Source: Ceratothoa steindachneri
Taxonomy: Eukaryota; Arthropoda; Malacostraca; Isopoda; Cymothoidae
Assembly (NCBI GenBank): GCA_963969495.1
Contig: OZ018335.1
Coordinates: 89,376,440 to 89,440,439, forward strand
Reading direction: 5' to 3'
DNA length: 64,000 nt
Part shown: piece by piece, positions 1 through 13,105 of the stretch
Layout: the number at the start of each line of letters is the position of its first letter
How positions within the stretch are numbered: the stretch's first letter is position 1
Notes under the pieces: model-generated
Database searches by the model: none
What the model was told of the DNA's origin: nothing
Seen by the model: only the letters and a program-made list of their open reading frames with translations
Made by a program: the position numbers and the translations under genes

Positions 1-3000
1 TCACTTCCTGTTCTCCCTTAGCTATTTTTATGCAGAAGAACATACTGGGACCCTGCCTCCTACAAATCCTATGGGAGTATAAAAGTTTCTAACACCACCA
101 CCTCTAGAGAGGATGCGCGATTTACACCAGGCATGATGTCTACGTTTTTCTCCTTGTTTTAAATAACTCCTTTCAGTCAGTAGCAGTGCAGTTTCACATC
201 AATAGGAGGTATGCCACCATCAGCCGACTTCGAAGCGGGGGACTTCAGCTTTATTGTGGCACGGTTGTCGAAGCCAATTTCTACTGCTCGGGCATTTTAA
301 TGACAGACACCCCATCTAGGAAGACTACTATATCAATCCCAGAGATCAGTTCCTTAATCGAAGCTCTGCAGATAGGTGTCTTAAATGTGGATGAGTTTAC
401 GCATCACTTCCCTAGAACCGTTTCATTTTCATATCTTGATCTAATCCTGTGTTCTCCGGATGCATAGCATGATTATGGGTGGGAGGTGGTTGATGACCGC
501 CATGGTAGTGATCACTTTTCCATTCAAATATCATTTTTTTTTGCTTGGGCTGAATGCAGTGGTCTGCATTTCAGGAATTGACTGATTTCTCTGTCCCACT
601 CGAGGTGTTTAGATCGTTGTTGAGTTCTTCTCCAGCAACCTCATCACCGTGGACCTAATTACACTTCCTAGAACGTTTGACCGTTTTGAACGCCGATCTC
701 TTCATTGGTAGTTTGCCTAGTGTGAGATGGCCCTCAAATAGAAGCGTTGTGTCTGTATGGTCTATAAGCACGGCCTGAACGATTTCACTGACAGTGAATT
801 TCGTCGAGCTAGAGCTAGATTCTGGGATGTTTCAAAGCACGCCCGCTGCTCTTCCTGGCGGGCATACGTGTCTTCAATTAACGGGAGGGACCCTCTTGCA
901 GAAGTATGGAAGCAAGTCAAAAGGATTAGAGGCAAGTTATCGCAGGAACCCTCCCCTTCTCCGTAGCGGAGTCCTTCACTACCGTTTTCTCCGCGTTCTC
1001 AAGCCTGGATGCTGCTCCGCCGACATTTATTACACGTTGTAATGTCGCTGAAGGCCACCGCCTGACCTTTACTTCGAGAGATGGAGAACCCTTAAAAGAC
1101 AGGTTAACATTGAGTAAGTTGCGTTCCGCTCTCGGTTTGTGCGCGGCAAGTGCCTCTGATCCGGACGAGATCCCGTATGCCATGCTTTGAAACCCATGTT
1201 AACGAGGCATGACTTTTCTGTAAGAATTGTTCAACAAGATCTGAAAAGAGAGTATCCTCCAAAACTCCTGGCGAATCGCTATTGTTCTCGCTTTTCAAAA
1301 ACAGGGTAGATATCACTCTATCCTCCATCGTGTAAAAGTTGATGAAGAAATTGCTCTGACTGTAAAATATCGTCTGCGATTCTTTCCTCCGTATAGAGCA
1401 CTACTCCACGGTGTGTTTGATCTGGAGAATGCCTAAGATACCTCATGGGGACATGGCAGTGATTTGCATCTCTCTTTCTGCCAAAATGTACAGGTTTAGG
1501 TTTTTCTTGCCCAAGACTAAGGTGGTACTTCTCAGTCACCATCCACCGCTCCATCCCGACCCGGACTTAATCTTAAACGAGGTTCGCATGGAAGTTGTGG
1601 ATTCGCACCGTTTCCTTCATCTTGTTTCCGACCAACGCCGCACCTGGCAGACAACAGGTGTACTCAAGCCATGGCATTCTTCGTTCCTTGACCTTCAGCA
1701 TCTGGGATGCTGATAGGGCTACTTCCTTGCTTTTCTACGGATCCTTTGATTGTTCGAAGTTTGACTACGGATGCGAGTTTTATGCATCCGCAGCCGAGTT
1801 TGAATTGCCGAAGGCGAATTTGATCCACACCACCAGTTTCCGCCTGACAACCGGTGCCTTCCCCACGTCCCCCAATGAGAGCATACTTGTCATTGCTGGG
1901 ACGATGCCAGTCACTCTGTTCCGTGCACAGTGCATTATGCGCCTGTACGTGCCAGTATGGCCCCTCTCTCAGTCCCCAACAATTCTCAGTGCATTCGCAG
2001 CTGATCTCGACGGTTCCTATTTTGCTAGTTATAACCTAGGCCATTTGCTTTTAGTGCTACGAAAATTCTTACAGAGCTGGGAGTAGCTCTCGGGCCGGTA
2101 GCACCTTAATGGTGGGCCCCCTAGAGGGTACCCACCTTTGACAATTTGTCGCTACTCTTCTGTTTCAAAAGCTTCCACATCGCCCGAGTACTGACTTCGA
2201 TCTTTTTGGAGCACAGTTCGTGTCAGGAGGTATCTGTAAGAGTGTACATGGATGGCTACAAGTCCCATGGTGGGATCGGCTTCCACGTTTTGTTATTATT
2301 TTTTAAGTCAACATTGCTCTATCAGGTGCTTCGTCTGTCTTCACGGCCAAGCTGGTTGCAATACATCGCTTGGTACAGGAGATAACGCGTCGTGCCCATT
2401 TCGGAGACCAGATTATGATCTTTAACGACTCACAAATCACCCTGAATGCTTTTGAGGCAATGGAATCTCCACATCTCCAGGTTTGCTGTATCCCTGTTCA
2501 TTAAAATCTCCACACACCCTGGTTCGCAGTTTCTGTGACATTAAGAGTGCGGCAAGCTGGGTGGAAGTCGAGATTATCTTCTTTTGGGTTCCAAAGAGTC
2601 CGCGAGGAGGGTGCAACCAGACTAGCGTTTCACTTCCTCACACTGACTACATGGCAGGAATCAGGACTGCCATCCCGTATGCTATCAAAATACTTGAGAA
2701 ACGTCCGAGTTGAACTTAACGTTGCGTACCATTTCGCCAAGACTGTTCTCATAAACCCATCCCCCCCCTCCCCTGCCAAGGCCGCGTCGCGGCTTCTTCG
2801 AATTGTACACATTTGCAGGACTCAGCGCTATTTGATGGAGCGCTTCCCTTCACTTAACTGCGACGACACTACGTTGCTCCCCCCCCCCCCCCGCACTTTT
2901 CGGCACATTCTTGTTGAATGTCCCAGTTTAGTTGATTTTCGCGCACGTTACATGTCCCAATAGCATGAGGAGTGGAGTCACTACCGCTTTTGGACTATCT

Positions 3001-3265
3001 GACTTTTGGAGAAGGCTGGCCTCCTCCATTCTTTTGTTATTCTCTTTGGTGTTGCTCGCATGTTCATGCACCGGTGGTAGGCCTGCCTTTCCCCGACGAA
3101 GGAACGTGCTTCCTTATTCTTGCTTCTTTTGTTTTGTTTATTGCTTTTTTTGTATCTTTTTCTTTAGTTTAGTTTGGTTTGGGGATTTTTAAAGTAGCCA
3201 AGCAATGGGTTAAACTTTAATTTACGGCGAATTATGCCCTTCCCGGTAGTCACCATATGAAAAGT
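1..3265 (+). pseudogene. I-like non-LTR retrotransposon, copy A (ORF2 relic and 3' UTR)
   Basis: Decayed ORF2 of the family whose best copy is at 60.9-64.0 kb. In order I can read the endonuclease part (FLQKN near 30, then the stretch starting GAGGATGCGC at 109 that is shared with copy B at 41.5 kb), the linker (757-966, RRARARF and SSWRAYVSS), RT remnants, the thumb region (1501-2090, PKTKVV, LHPDPDL), RNase H (YMDGYKS near 2250) and the C-terminal cysteine-histidine tail (RHILVECPSL near 2900-2930). The frame breaks many times. Two internal losses removed most of the RT: LMKK near 1335 runs almost directly to a YSTV/DLEK-like stretch near 1410, and that joins the KTKVV region near 1455, so no YVDD site remains. 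The 3' UTR motif TTTTTAAAGTAGCC (3188) is shared with copy D. The element continues left of the window. Confidence 0.88.
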
Positions 3266-4560
3266 TAAATGGGAATGATTAACGTGCTTTCTTTTGGCAA
3301 GCCTTGGGCATATCTTACCTCCCAGCCTGTTTCCGTCCAATTGCTTCAATAACTACTGTCTACATTATGATGGAAAATAGGTAAGTGGTATAATGCTTTT
3401 CAAGATCCCTGTCTATCAACACTAAAAAGGCTTGAAAAAAGAGGTGGGTTTATTACACATTCTCTATGCAAGGATAGAGAATCCACGATCACTAACGAGG
3501 TAGAGGCGACTATTAGGAAAAATCAGAAGGGGGGCAGAGCCCAAGCACAGAGTTCTGGGAGACTGAATTAGCTCCAATGTGGACAACAGGTAGGATGGAG
3601 CTGCGGCATTTAACGTCATATATGTAAGTACATATAAGGACCTTACATGTGATTCTGTATCCAATAGTTAAAAAGTGTAGTTCACGAAGCAGTGAAGTTA
3701 CCCAGAAGAAACGTCCCCGCAGACGAGGACGCGGGCTGAAAGGTGTGAATCAGTTGGTGAGGTCGAAGAGTGGCAACCTGCATTCTAGCAAAAGTTGCAG
3801 TACCCATGGCTGGTGGTAACATAAACATTAATGGCAATCTCAAAGACTTGTCATCCAAGTGGGAATGGAAAAAAGCGGATTCACATAAGTCAATAAAATG
3901 AGGTTTGAGAGTTAAGTGAGTATCATTGGTGATGCCAAGGTTTTTAAATTGTCGAAAAAAGTCACTTGTTTAAGAATAGGAGTAATAGTTTTCAGTAAGT
4001 TTCAGAGAGCCATTCAGTGATGATGTTATTACCGGATAGTAGATTTCTAAGTCTCAGCAAACGAAGCGAGGAAAAGGTAGAAATAGATTTGTGTTTTATA
4101 AACATAGAACTGGAATGATAGACCAAAGACGACACATAATAATAACACGGGAAAGAAGATCACTGCGTAACGGTTACGGTCCTGGCTTTGAGTCCGTGAA
4201 ACTATCTTCTTAACACCATCAACTAAACATTTATCGAGAAACTCTATACACCTTGTTGTTGTTTTTTATTTTATGCTTTCTATTTTTGTTTGATAATATG
4301 TGGAAATCCTTCAAAATGGCCTTAGTTTCAGCCATTTCACTCCTTATACTAAGTTTCTTGCATTTCTCCCTTGCCAAAAATTAATTCCTGGTATATTTTC
4401 AGTAAAACAGATTTGATCATTTATTTAACATAAGTTTTCTGGTGTTTTTTTTGCGCTATTTGAGTTCATAGTCTTTAGTTCGTGGTTCCTATATCGCCAA
4501 GCTTCTTTAACAGTTTTAATAAGAAGTCGTTTTATGTCACCAACATGAGTACGTAGAATC
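3266..4560. other. Unassigned AT-rich DNA
   Basis: No coding frame, RNA gene or repeat family that I can name. Short minus-strand frames such as 3464-3664 look random. Confidence 0.5.
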
Positions 4561-4565
4561 CAATC

Positions 4566-4697
<132 letters not shown>

Positions 4698-4855
4698 ACT
4701 CTCCTGTTATTATAATTATAATTCGTGGAGAATACTTAAACCTATTTTGTATATTTGTATATATTAATCTGTTTTCTAGAGCCAGATGATGATGCTCCTC
4801 GCCATTGGTTCCTTATTGAAAATTAAATTAAGGCTGCACAGCGGAAACTGCCTGG

Positions 4856-5990
<1,135 letters not shown>

Positions 5991-6054
5991 CGACTCTACA
6001 TCTCACTATGTCAGTCAGTCGGTCGGTTCCCGTTTTTCTTTTTTGTTTTTTTAA

Positions 6055-6300
6055 TAACATCATAACTATTCGGCCGATTCTAACAAAATTTGAAAACCTT
6101 ATGTTGCTTTACATTTTCTTTTGAATGCTATAATTGTCAAAGTCCTCCCAAGGTTAGCCCAGAATCAGTTTCTTTTGGCAATAACCATAACTATTCGGCG
6201 AGTCTTGCGAAATTTGAAACCCTTATGTTGCTTTACATTCACTCTCGAATGATGTCTTCCCAAGGTTAGCCCAGGAATTATTTTGTTTTGACAATACATC
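6055..6300. repeat. Tandem duplication of a ~125 bp unit
   Basis: Two diverged copies sharing CATAACTATTCGG, AAATTTGAAA, CTTATGTTGCTTTACATT and CCCAAGGTTAGCCCAG, starting near 6060 and 6187. A third partial start (CATCATAAATATTC) is seen near 6298. No coding sequence. Confidence 0.85.
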
Positions 6301-6314
6301 ATAAATATTCTACG

Positions 6315-6825
6315 GATACTTTGCTATAATAAGCTAGACAAGCCTAGAATGGGCTATACTATGCTAGGCTATACTATGCTAAGCTATGCTAAGATATAAT
6401 GTACAAGGGTAAGATATACTATCTAATTTAGGCTATAAATTGCTATGCTAGGATAGCATAAAATATGTTAGGCTAGACAATAATAGGATAGGGTATAATA
6501 GGATAGTATAGGCTATAGTTGTCTAGGATAGCTAATGTTAGGCTAAGTTATACTATGCTAGGCTATGCTAAGCTACACTAGGCTAGACAGGACAATACTA
6601 TGCTATGATAGGGTAGGCTAAAGTATAATAGGCTAAGGAAGGGTGTGCTAGGCTATGATAGGTAATACTATGTTAGGTTACGATAGGCTAGCTAACCTAG
6701 GCTATCATAGGTTAAGCTATGCAAGGTTATTCTAGTCTAGGTTATGGTATGCTATACTAGTCTAGGATATACTAGGCTAGGCTATAATATGATACGCTTG
6801 GCTATATTATGTTAGGTGTGATCAT
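6315..6825. repeat. Degenerate TAGGCTA-type minisatellite
   Basis: About 500 bp made almost wholly of variants of TAGGCTATACTATGC in irregular phase (TAGGCTA, TATGCTA, ATGCTAAGC). It is a short-period satellite-like array with heavy decay and no coding potential. Confidence 0.9.
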
Positions 6826-6928
6826 AAATCAGAATAAGTGAGGGCACGCGACCTTTTGGTCAGCAGACCTTGTTTATATTGATTTTTCAAAATTTCTCAA
6901 TAAAATCGGAGAGAGAATAGACGTCAAC

Positions 6929-6933
6929 TGTCA

Positions 6934-6999
<66 letters not shown>

Positions 7000-7821
7000 A
7001 AAAAAAACAGAAACCTGGTTGACCCTTTATGTCTGCACTAATGAAAGTGCGAAATCATGAGACGGCGTGGTGGCCTGAAAGTCTGCCATCGCAGAAAGCC
7101 ACGGCAAGCTTGAGAGCCCGAAAAGGTCCCATTGGGGGTCGGACAAAGTTTGCTTCGCCAGCCGCCTCCCCCCCCCCCTCCCCTGTCAGTATCCGCTGTC
7201 TGCCCTCCCCCGTCAGTACCCGTTATTCGCGTCCCGTTGAACTCTGCACAATTCATCGCAGAACCCCTCAAGCTCCGGGTATTACCCCGTACTCGTTCTT
7301 ACCCGCTCCTAGGAACGCAATGCACCCAATCTCGACTCGGTGTTCTAAACCCGAAAGCAAGATGTAAGTCCATTCCGTTAGTAGTCATTGTCAAGAGACT
7401 ATTATTTGACTTTGCGCCCCTTCCCCTTTCCTGTGTAAGCCTCCTTCGTCGGCTTCGTGTACACTCAAGGTCATTCGAGTGACCCTTTGGACAGTATTGT
7501 TCGTTTGTGTGTACGGCGACCTTCTTCGCCAAGTCCCCGCCCCTTTAAGACGCTGAGACTCGTGTACGTCTAATGTGTTGTATAGCTGTCTTCAAAACCC
7601 CTTTTAATTTTTGTAAAAAGAATATTAATTTGCATTTCGGTAAAGTTATTTTTGTACCCATTTTTCTCTTGTCCCGGAACCTACAAGATAGCTGACTTTT
7701 GGTCAACCTAAAATTCGGTTAATTTGCACTCTGTCTGTATTATAAGTCTCCCACTACACAGCCATCATCTCTCTAAGCTGAGAAACGCAGGAAGTATTGA
7801 ACTCGACTATATTCTACGACA
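6929..7821 (+). mobile_element. 5' LTR of the gypsy-type element
   Basis: Matches 15898-17046 over nearly its whole length, for example GTAGTCATTGTCAAGAGACT and CCGGAACCTACAAGATAGC in both. Relative to the 3' copy it lacks an internal block corresponding to about 16085-16235 and another of roughly 90 bp corresponding to about 16565-16655. It contains a (GA)n tract near its start. Confidence 0.8.
6935..6998. repeat. (GA)n microsatellite inside the 5' LTR
   Basis: Uninterrupted AG dinucleotides of about 60 bp. The 3' LTR has only a short GA run at the matching place (15910-15922). Confidence 0.95.
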
Positions 7822-8393
7822 TATATAGTAAGATATATTATATATTAAACTGAGGTCAGGTTTATAGGGGCTAATCTTGGTCAATCAATTGATTAAAATT
7901 CGATCAATTTATTGGTTAACCTTGGTTAAATTGTTAATTGTTATCTAATCTTCGTTCCGGTTCTGGAGTTAAAAGGTGAGAAATAACCATTGCATACCTA
8001 CTTGCGAAATATATTTGTTCCCGTTCCAATTTATTTTGGGGGGTGAATTTATTGTCGAGTGACTGTGTTTAACTATTATTTTTATTACCCCATGGAATTG
8101 AATTGTTGTCCTTCAAGGCCTCATATCGTGCCGTAGGTTGAATGTATATTAAAAATAGTATTATTTTTCGTATTGCTGTGCTAGGAGGGCTGTAACTCTC
8201 GTCTCAATCGCAGTGAAATCTCGACCGATAAAGTTCTCTGTTGAGTGTTTCGCTCCCCTTTGTTGTTCGTGTTTTCTTTCCTTTAGCAAAACCATTTGCA
8301 CTCCCCTTCGTGCGTAAAGAAATCCGTAATTACGCCATATTCATTGTCGTGCGTTAATTTAATTCTTGTTGTTGTGCCCGTAAAACCAGCATA
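7822..8393 (+). other. Leader between 5' LTR and gag
   Basis: AT-rich, without an open frame. I do not see a convincing tRNA primer-binding site beginning TGG directly after the LTR. It ends just before the gag start codon. Confidence 0.55.
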
Positions 8394-9150
8394 ATGTCGT
8401 CGTTTGAAATTTTCAAGGCCCAAAGTGAGTCACTTGGACTCAGTGGCAAAGATCTGATAGCCTACATCCAGGAAGAAGAAAGAAGAGAAATAGCTGAAAG
8501 AAGAGAATAAAAAAAATGAGAAGAGAGCAAAAAAACGAGAGGAAGGAAAGAGAAAGAATTCGCTCTCACGAATTGAAAATAAGCATAGCTAGGAACTAGA
8601 CGCTCTCCATAGACTCATCAAATTCTAGACTAGACGCACCGCAGTCTGCAACCATAAACTCCCCGTCTTTAAAGAAGGCGAAGGCTTCTGGTCTTATCTC
8701 ACTTACTTCGAAAAGATCTTCGAGGTGAACCCGTGCGACATCGAGACGGACGGCGTAGCACAATTGTTGCCCCTGCTGAGCTCCCAACTCAGGGAAATTT
8801 TTATCAACCTTCCATCTGAGGCAACAATTGATTACTTATCGTTAAAAGCCGAGTTGCTCGCCGCTTATAACATGAACCCGGACTTCTACCAAGCTAAATT
8901 TAGGCACTGTCGCATTCAACCAAACCAGACCTTCCGACAGTTCGGCTACTACCTACAGCGTTACTTTAATTTGGGGATTGAACAGTCCAAGGTGCCTCAT
9001 GAATACGACGGACTGGTCAATTTCATCCTCAAGGACCAATTTCTTGCGTCGCTCCATTCGGAAATCAGATTCTTCTTGAAGGACCAGATGTGTCATACTC
9101 TCAAGGAATGCATCGATGAGGCAGACGTCTACGCAACTAGACACAACTGA
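8394..9150 (+). pseudogene. gag relic of the gypsy-type element
   Basis: Starts at ATG 8394 (MSSFEIFKAQSESLGLSGKDL), the usual start of gypsy gag proteins that continue into a charged R/E-rich coiled segment. Here that segment (EEERREIAERRE) runs into a stop near 8508, followed by more purine-rich sequence in other frames. The capsid-like part is open at 8725-9150 and shows the retrotransposon-gag features LREIFINLPSEA, YQAKFRHC, FRQFGYYLQRYF and DQFLASL. Gag forms the particle that packages element RNA. I find no CCHC zinc knuckle after it and no protease: only about 200 bases separate this block from integrase, so those parts are probably deleted. Confidence 0.82.
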
Positions 9151-9346
9151 TATCCGAAAGAAGAGAAGAAATCAGAACTCCCATCTCCTAAATTCAAAAC
9201 CAGCAAGAACAAATTTGTTTTTAATAATGGGAATATGTTCGTTAGGGTGACTGAGCCCGTCAAACCCAAACCTCTCTTCTTCGTCAGGCCACCTTGATGT
9301 TAAGCCCTTTGCTCTGAATCCCCTGCTGCGTGAGTCTCTTCTTCCC

Positions 9347-10600
9347 TTGGGGTCAAAAGCACAGAGCAATACGCGCGAAACCATCAGAGGGAATAAGGTG
9401 ATTTCCTTCCTCATTAACGACAACCTCCTCTATCGCGTGTGCCCCGAGGAAAACGACACCGAGTCCCTCACGCTATGTGTATCCCGCTCCCACATTACTC
9501 CAATCCTGCAAACGGCTCACGATATTTTATTTGCTGGTTACTTCAGCCACACGAAGACCGCTCAGAGGATCTTCAAATATTTTTATTGGCTTTGCGCGAC
9601 CGAAAAAATTCTGCGATATTGTCGTTCATGCGACATTTGCCAAAAGCCGGCAATAAAAGGACGAGTCAGAACTGCTCTTTGCAGAAAGGACCGCTAATCT
9701 CTGAACCCTTCTCCCGAATAGCTATCGACATGATCGGACCGATCCACCACCCGTCGAGCGAAGGCCATAATTACGTTTTAACGCTGGTCGACTTTGCTAC
9801 TCGATTCTCCGAGGCTGTGCCGCTCAAGAAAATCGATTGTATCTCCTGCGCCGAAGCCCTTATTTCCATCTTTTTCCGGGTAGGCCTACCCAAAGAAATC
9901 CTTTTGGATCGTGGTCTTCAATTCACCTACGAATTAATGGAGTACGTTGGTAAAATATTGCTGATAAAGACCCTGTTTACCACTTCTTTTCACTAAAGTG
10001 GGAATGGAATGTGCGAGAGACTAAATGTAATCCTCAAGGCTATTCTCAGAAAGATGTGTGAAGATCAGCCCAATGAATGGCACCGTTTCCTTCCAGTAGA
10101 TCTTTTTCTACATTTAAATCCCCCCATCACACATTATGATTCGCCCCCTTTGAACTTTTATCTGGTAAGAACGTCAGAGGCCCAATAAGTACCATAAAGA
10201 ACTTTATTCTAATCAGAAATTGGATCAAAAGATCCATCCTTCTTACTCATATCTACTGGATTTAAGAAGGAGGCTGGAAAAGTACGCCAAAATTGCGTCT
10301 CAGAAAGCCGACATCAATTTTGACAAGTATAAGACATACTTAAATTGCAAGTCCAAAGAAAGGAAATTTAACCGCAAGGAAGAAGTTTTGCATCTCTTCC
10401 CCACGGACAACAACAAATTGCTGACCCAGTGGAAGGGACCCTACCCCATTGCCGAGAAGCGTGGCCCGTCGATTACTTTATTGAAACCCTTTCAGGAAGA
10501 AAACTTGTTCATGTTAATATGCTCATGCGGTACCACCGGCACGCAGGTATCAACCAGATAGTTGCAATCGACGAAGAATCCCACATGGAATCTGGCTACC
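9347..10600 (+). pseudogene. Integrase relic of the gypsy-type element
   Basis: Three domains in order across frameshifts. An HHCC zinc-binding region (AHDILFAGYFSH ... CRSCDIC) lies at about 9510-9650. The catalytic core has AIDMIGPI with the first Asp (about 9722-9745), LLDRGLQF with the second Asp (9903-9926) and GMCERLN with the Glu (about 10009-10029). A GPY/F-type C-terminal module (WKGPYPI, then HVNMLMRYHRHA in the next frame) lies at about 10430-10550. A stop (TAA, 9994-9996) interrupts the core just before the Glu motif. Integrase inserts the cDNA into the genome. The sequence runs straight on into the N-terminal part of RT, which shows the IN-RT order is original to the element and not a rearranged junction. 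Confidence 0.85.
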
Positions 10601-12065
10601 CCCTGTATCCCTTTTGCGTAATTCAAGTTACCTGCATGGAGCGAGACAAGGAATACCCGTTGCATGGCTTGCCCGACTTTAATAATTCCCTGCCTGTGGA
10701 AATTAAGATATGCGACCAGCTATCATCTCTTCAAAGGGATCAACTGCAAGCGTTCCTGAGTCGTTTTGATGACGTCATCACCGAGATCCCAGTTGTGCTA
10801 CCCATTTTGAGCATAACATCCAACTAACTACCCTGGAAAACATACGTTTAAAACCATACTCCCTACCTATACACCTCCGGGAAGCATTCAATAACGAAGT
10901 GGATAAACTTCTAAGGTTGCAGATCATTGAAACTTTGGAGTCGAGCTATTGTTCCCCAGTTGTCTTGGTAAAGAAGATCGATGGCTATTATTGAATGTGC
11001 ATCGATTTTAGATAGCTAAATTCGGTTACCGTACTCGATGCCGAACCAATCCGCATCATAGATCAGAAGTCCACCTTTTTGAGAAGGATAAAATCATCTC
11101 CGAGTTGGATTTATGCAAGGCCTATTATCAGATTTCCCTGAGGAAGGAAGTGAAGAAATTTACTGTTTTACCCACTAAGAAAGGGCTTATGCAGTTTCGA
11201 CGGCTCCCGTATTGGTCTGGTGACGTCTTGTAGCAATTATAACAGGATGATGAGGAGGATTGTCACCTATATTGATAATGTTTATGTGGCCACCCAAGAT
11301 TGGGATCAACACTTGACAACCCTTCAAGCCTTTCTGTGCTGACTCCGGGAACACAATTTGAAAATTGGCTCCAGCAAGTGACACTTCGCTTCCATATCGA
11401 GAATAATCGGTTAGCCCCCCAGCCCCAGCCAGAAAAGATCCGGACCATCTAGGACATGCCTTTGCCCACTAACAAAAAGCAGCTGCGATCCTTCCCAGGC
11501 TCCGTATCGTTCTATCGTCACTTCATACCCAACTTCGGGAGTATATCCGGCTCTCTTTGCGGGCTATTAAAGAAGAAGGCCCCCGAACGCCTCAAGTGGA
11601 CGCCATTTTCGATTCACAGCTTTAACCAACTCAAGGAGAAGTTGGCATCCCCTCCTATCCTCCGCCTTCCTAACTCGGACAAACTGTTTGTTATTCGCAC
11701 TGACGCCAGTAATGGCGTTATAGGATGTGTCCTTCACCAGTATGAGAATAACGGCGAAATTTTCTCCATCGCTTACTAAAGCATTAAATTACTCGCGTTC
11801 TAAAAAAATTATGCGGTAGTTCAAAGAAAAGCTCTCGATATATTTGGGAAATCCGTAAATTTAGAATGTATTTAATAGGCAAAGAATTGGTAGTGGAAAC
11901 GGACCACAAACCCCTATCATACCTATGTAACGCCAAGAAAAATAACGGTCGGTTGATACGTGGGAGCTTGTTTCCCCAGGAATTTCAATTCTGCATTTTG
12001 TATTAAAAATCACCGATAACTGTATGGATGATAGTTTAATTAGAAACCCGTTAGATCCTTTTTCA
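10601..12065 (+). pseudogene. Reverse transcriptase and RNase H relic of the gypsy-type element
   Basis: The RT N-terminal lead-in (LSSLQRDQLQAFLSRFDDV, 10718-10775) is followed by the fingers (SPVVLVKKIDG, MCIDFR with stop codons on either side), the palm (ELDLCKAYYQIS), a YIDN box at about 11268 where YxDD is usual, the thumb (TNKKQLRSFPGSVSFYRHFIPN, 11465-11530 in pieces) and RNase H (IRTDASNGVIGCVLHQY at 11693-11743, VETDHKPLSYL at about 11890-11925). At least five breaks are visible. RT and RNase H copy element RNA into DNA. The coding sequence ends near 12065 with no sign of an integrase downstream. Confidence 0.87.
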
Positions 12066-12171
12066 AACTAGTTCCAGTTCCGAGCCATTTCATTTTTTAT
12101 TGATCTGTGAATTAATTTTTTTTCATAAAATAAATTTTTATATTCAACCAAATAATAAGGAAACGCGTATC

Positions 12172-12180
12172 TTATATATA

Positions 12181-12259
<79 letters not shown>

Positions 12260-12260
12260 T
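12172..12260. repeat. (TA)n microsatellite
   Basis: TA dinucleotides with a T-run interruption near 12183 and one C near 12239. Confidence 0.96.
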
Positions 12261-12779
12261 TGTGTACAATGAATTCCATTTATATCATTAATTTTTGGGG
12301 GTAGTTTTGTATAATCGTAGGATAAACTCACCCTGGGGCCAGTGAGCCCCACTTAATGGTATCGAAGAAAAAAAAATAACCTTCGGTAACCATGCGGTAG
12401 CATTGCATAATCTTGTGTATGGTGCAACCCCCACCCACCCACCTCTACACACACACACCCCATCAGCTCCACTATTTTGTACTTTGGCTCCATTTTTTTT
12501 AATTTGCCCTAAGTATTCTCAACTTTATCCGCTATTGTCATGCAATTTTAAGTTATATCGCCATTTATCATTTTTCAATGTCACTTCTTTCCCTGAAGTT
12601 CCATCTAGGGATGGAGGAGTGTCAGAAATGAGAGAGAGAACTACAGATCTACAGAAACAAGGACCAGCAAAGACCCTAATATCCGCTTAAGCCAGTCCGC
12701 TTACAGAAGATGTTAACTACCCCTTTCTAACGTTAGTGTATCATGCTTTTTATTTACATGCTGTTTTTGTTGTTTTTTT

Positions 12780-12899
12780 ACTATTTCAATTCTACTGTAC
12801 ACACTTATCTATATGTGTACCCTTTGTATATATATTTTTTACGATTTTTTTTTTAATATTTCGATTCTAATGTACACACTTATCTACATGTGTACCCTT
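12780..12899. repeat. ~73 bp tandem duplication
   Basis: TGTACACACTTATCTA followed by ATGTGTACCCTT occurs at about 12796 and again at about 12870, each preceded by an ATTTC[A/G]ATTCTA stretch. Confidence 0.8.
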
Positions 12900-13105
12900 G
12901 AGATACAGGTTCAGCTATCTCTCAAATAGACGAACACGCTTCTTCGAACCATGGGGGACGGGGGGGGTGATAAGACAGTACTCTCTTCTCCCGCAGGCTT
13001 AGCCTGCTAGTGATGAAAACAATATACTTATAGGACAGACAGATAAAGAAATGGGGAATTCACATTCACTCCATGCAGGGAGGCGTCGCTGACATCTTTT
13101 TATTG

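Larger units (their letters stand above)
12066..13105. other. Non-coding interior between RNase H and the CR1 insertion
   Basis: Holds a (TA)n tract, a short CA-rich stretch, a partial tandem duplication at 12780-12899, and a poly-G run near 12960. No gene seen. It may be the 3' interior of the LTR element; no polypurine tract could be identified because the CR1-like insertion adjoins the 3' LTR. Confidence 0.5.

Noticed and set aside
7822..7860. tRNA primer-binding site after the 5' LTR
   Set aside because: No TGG within the first bases after the LTR end; the sequence is AT repeats.
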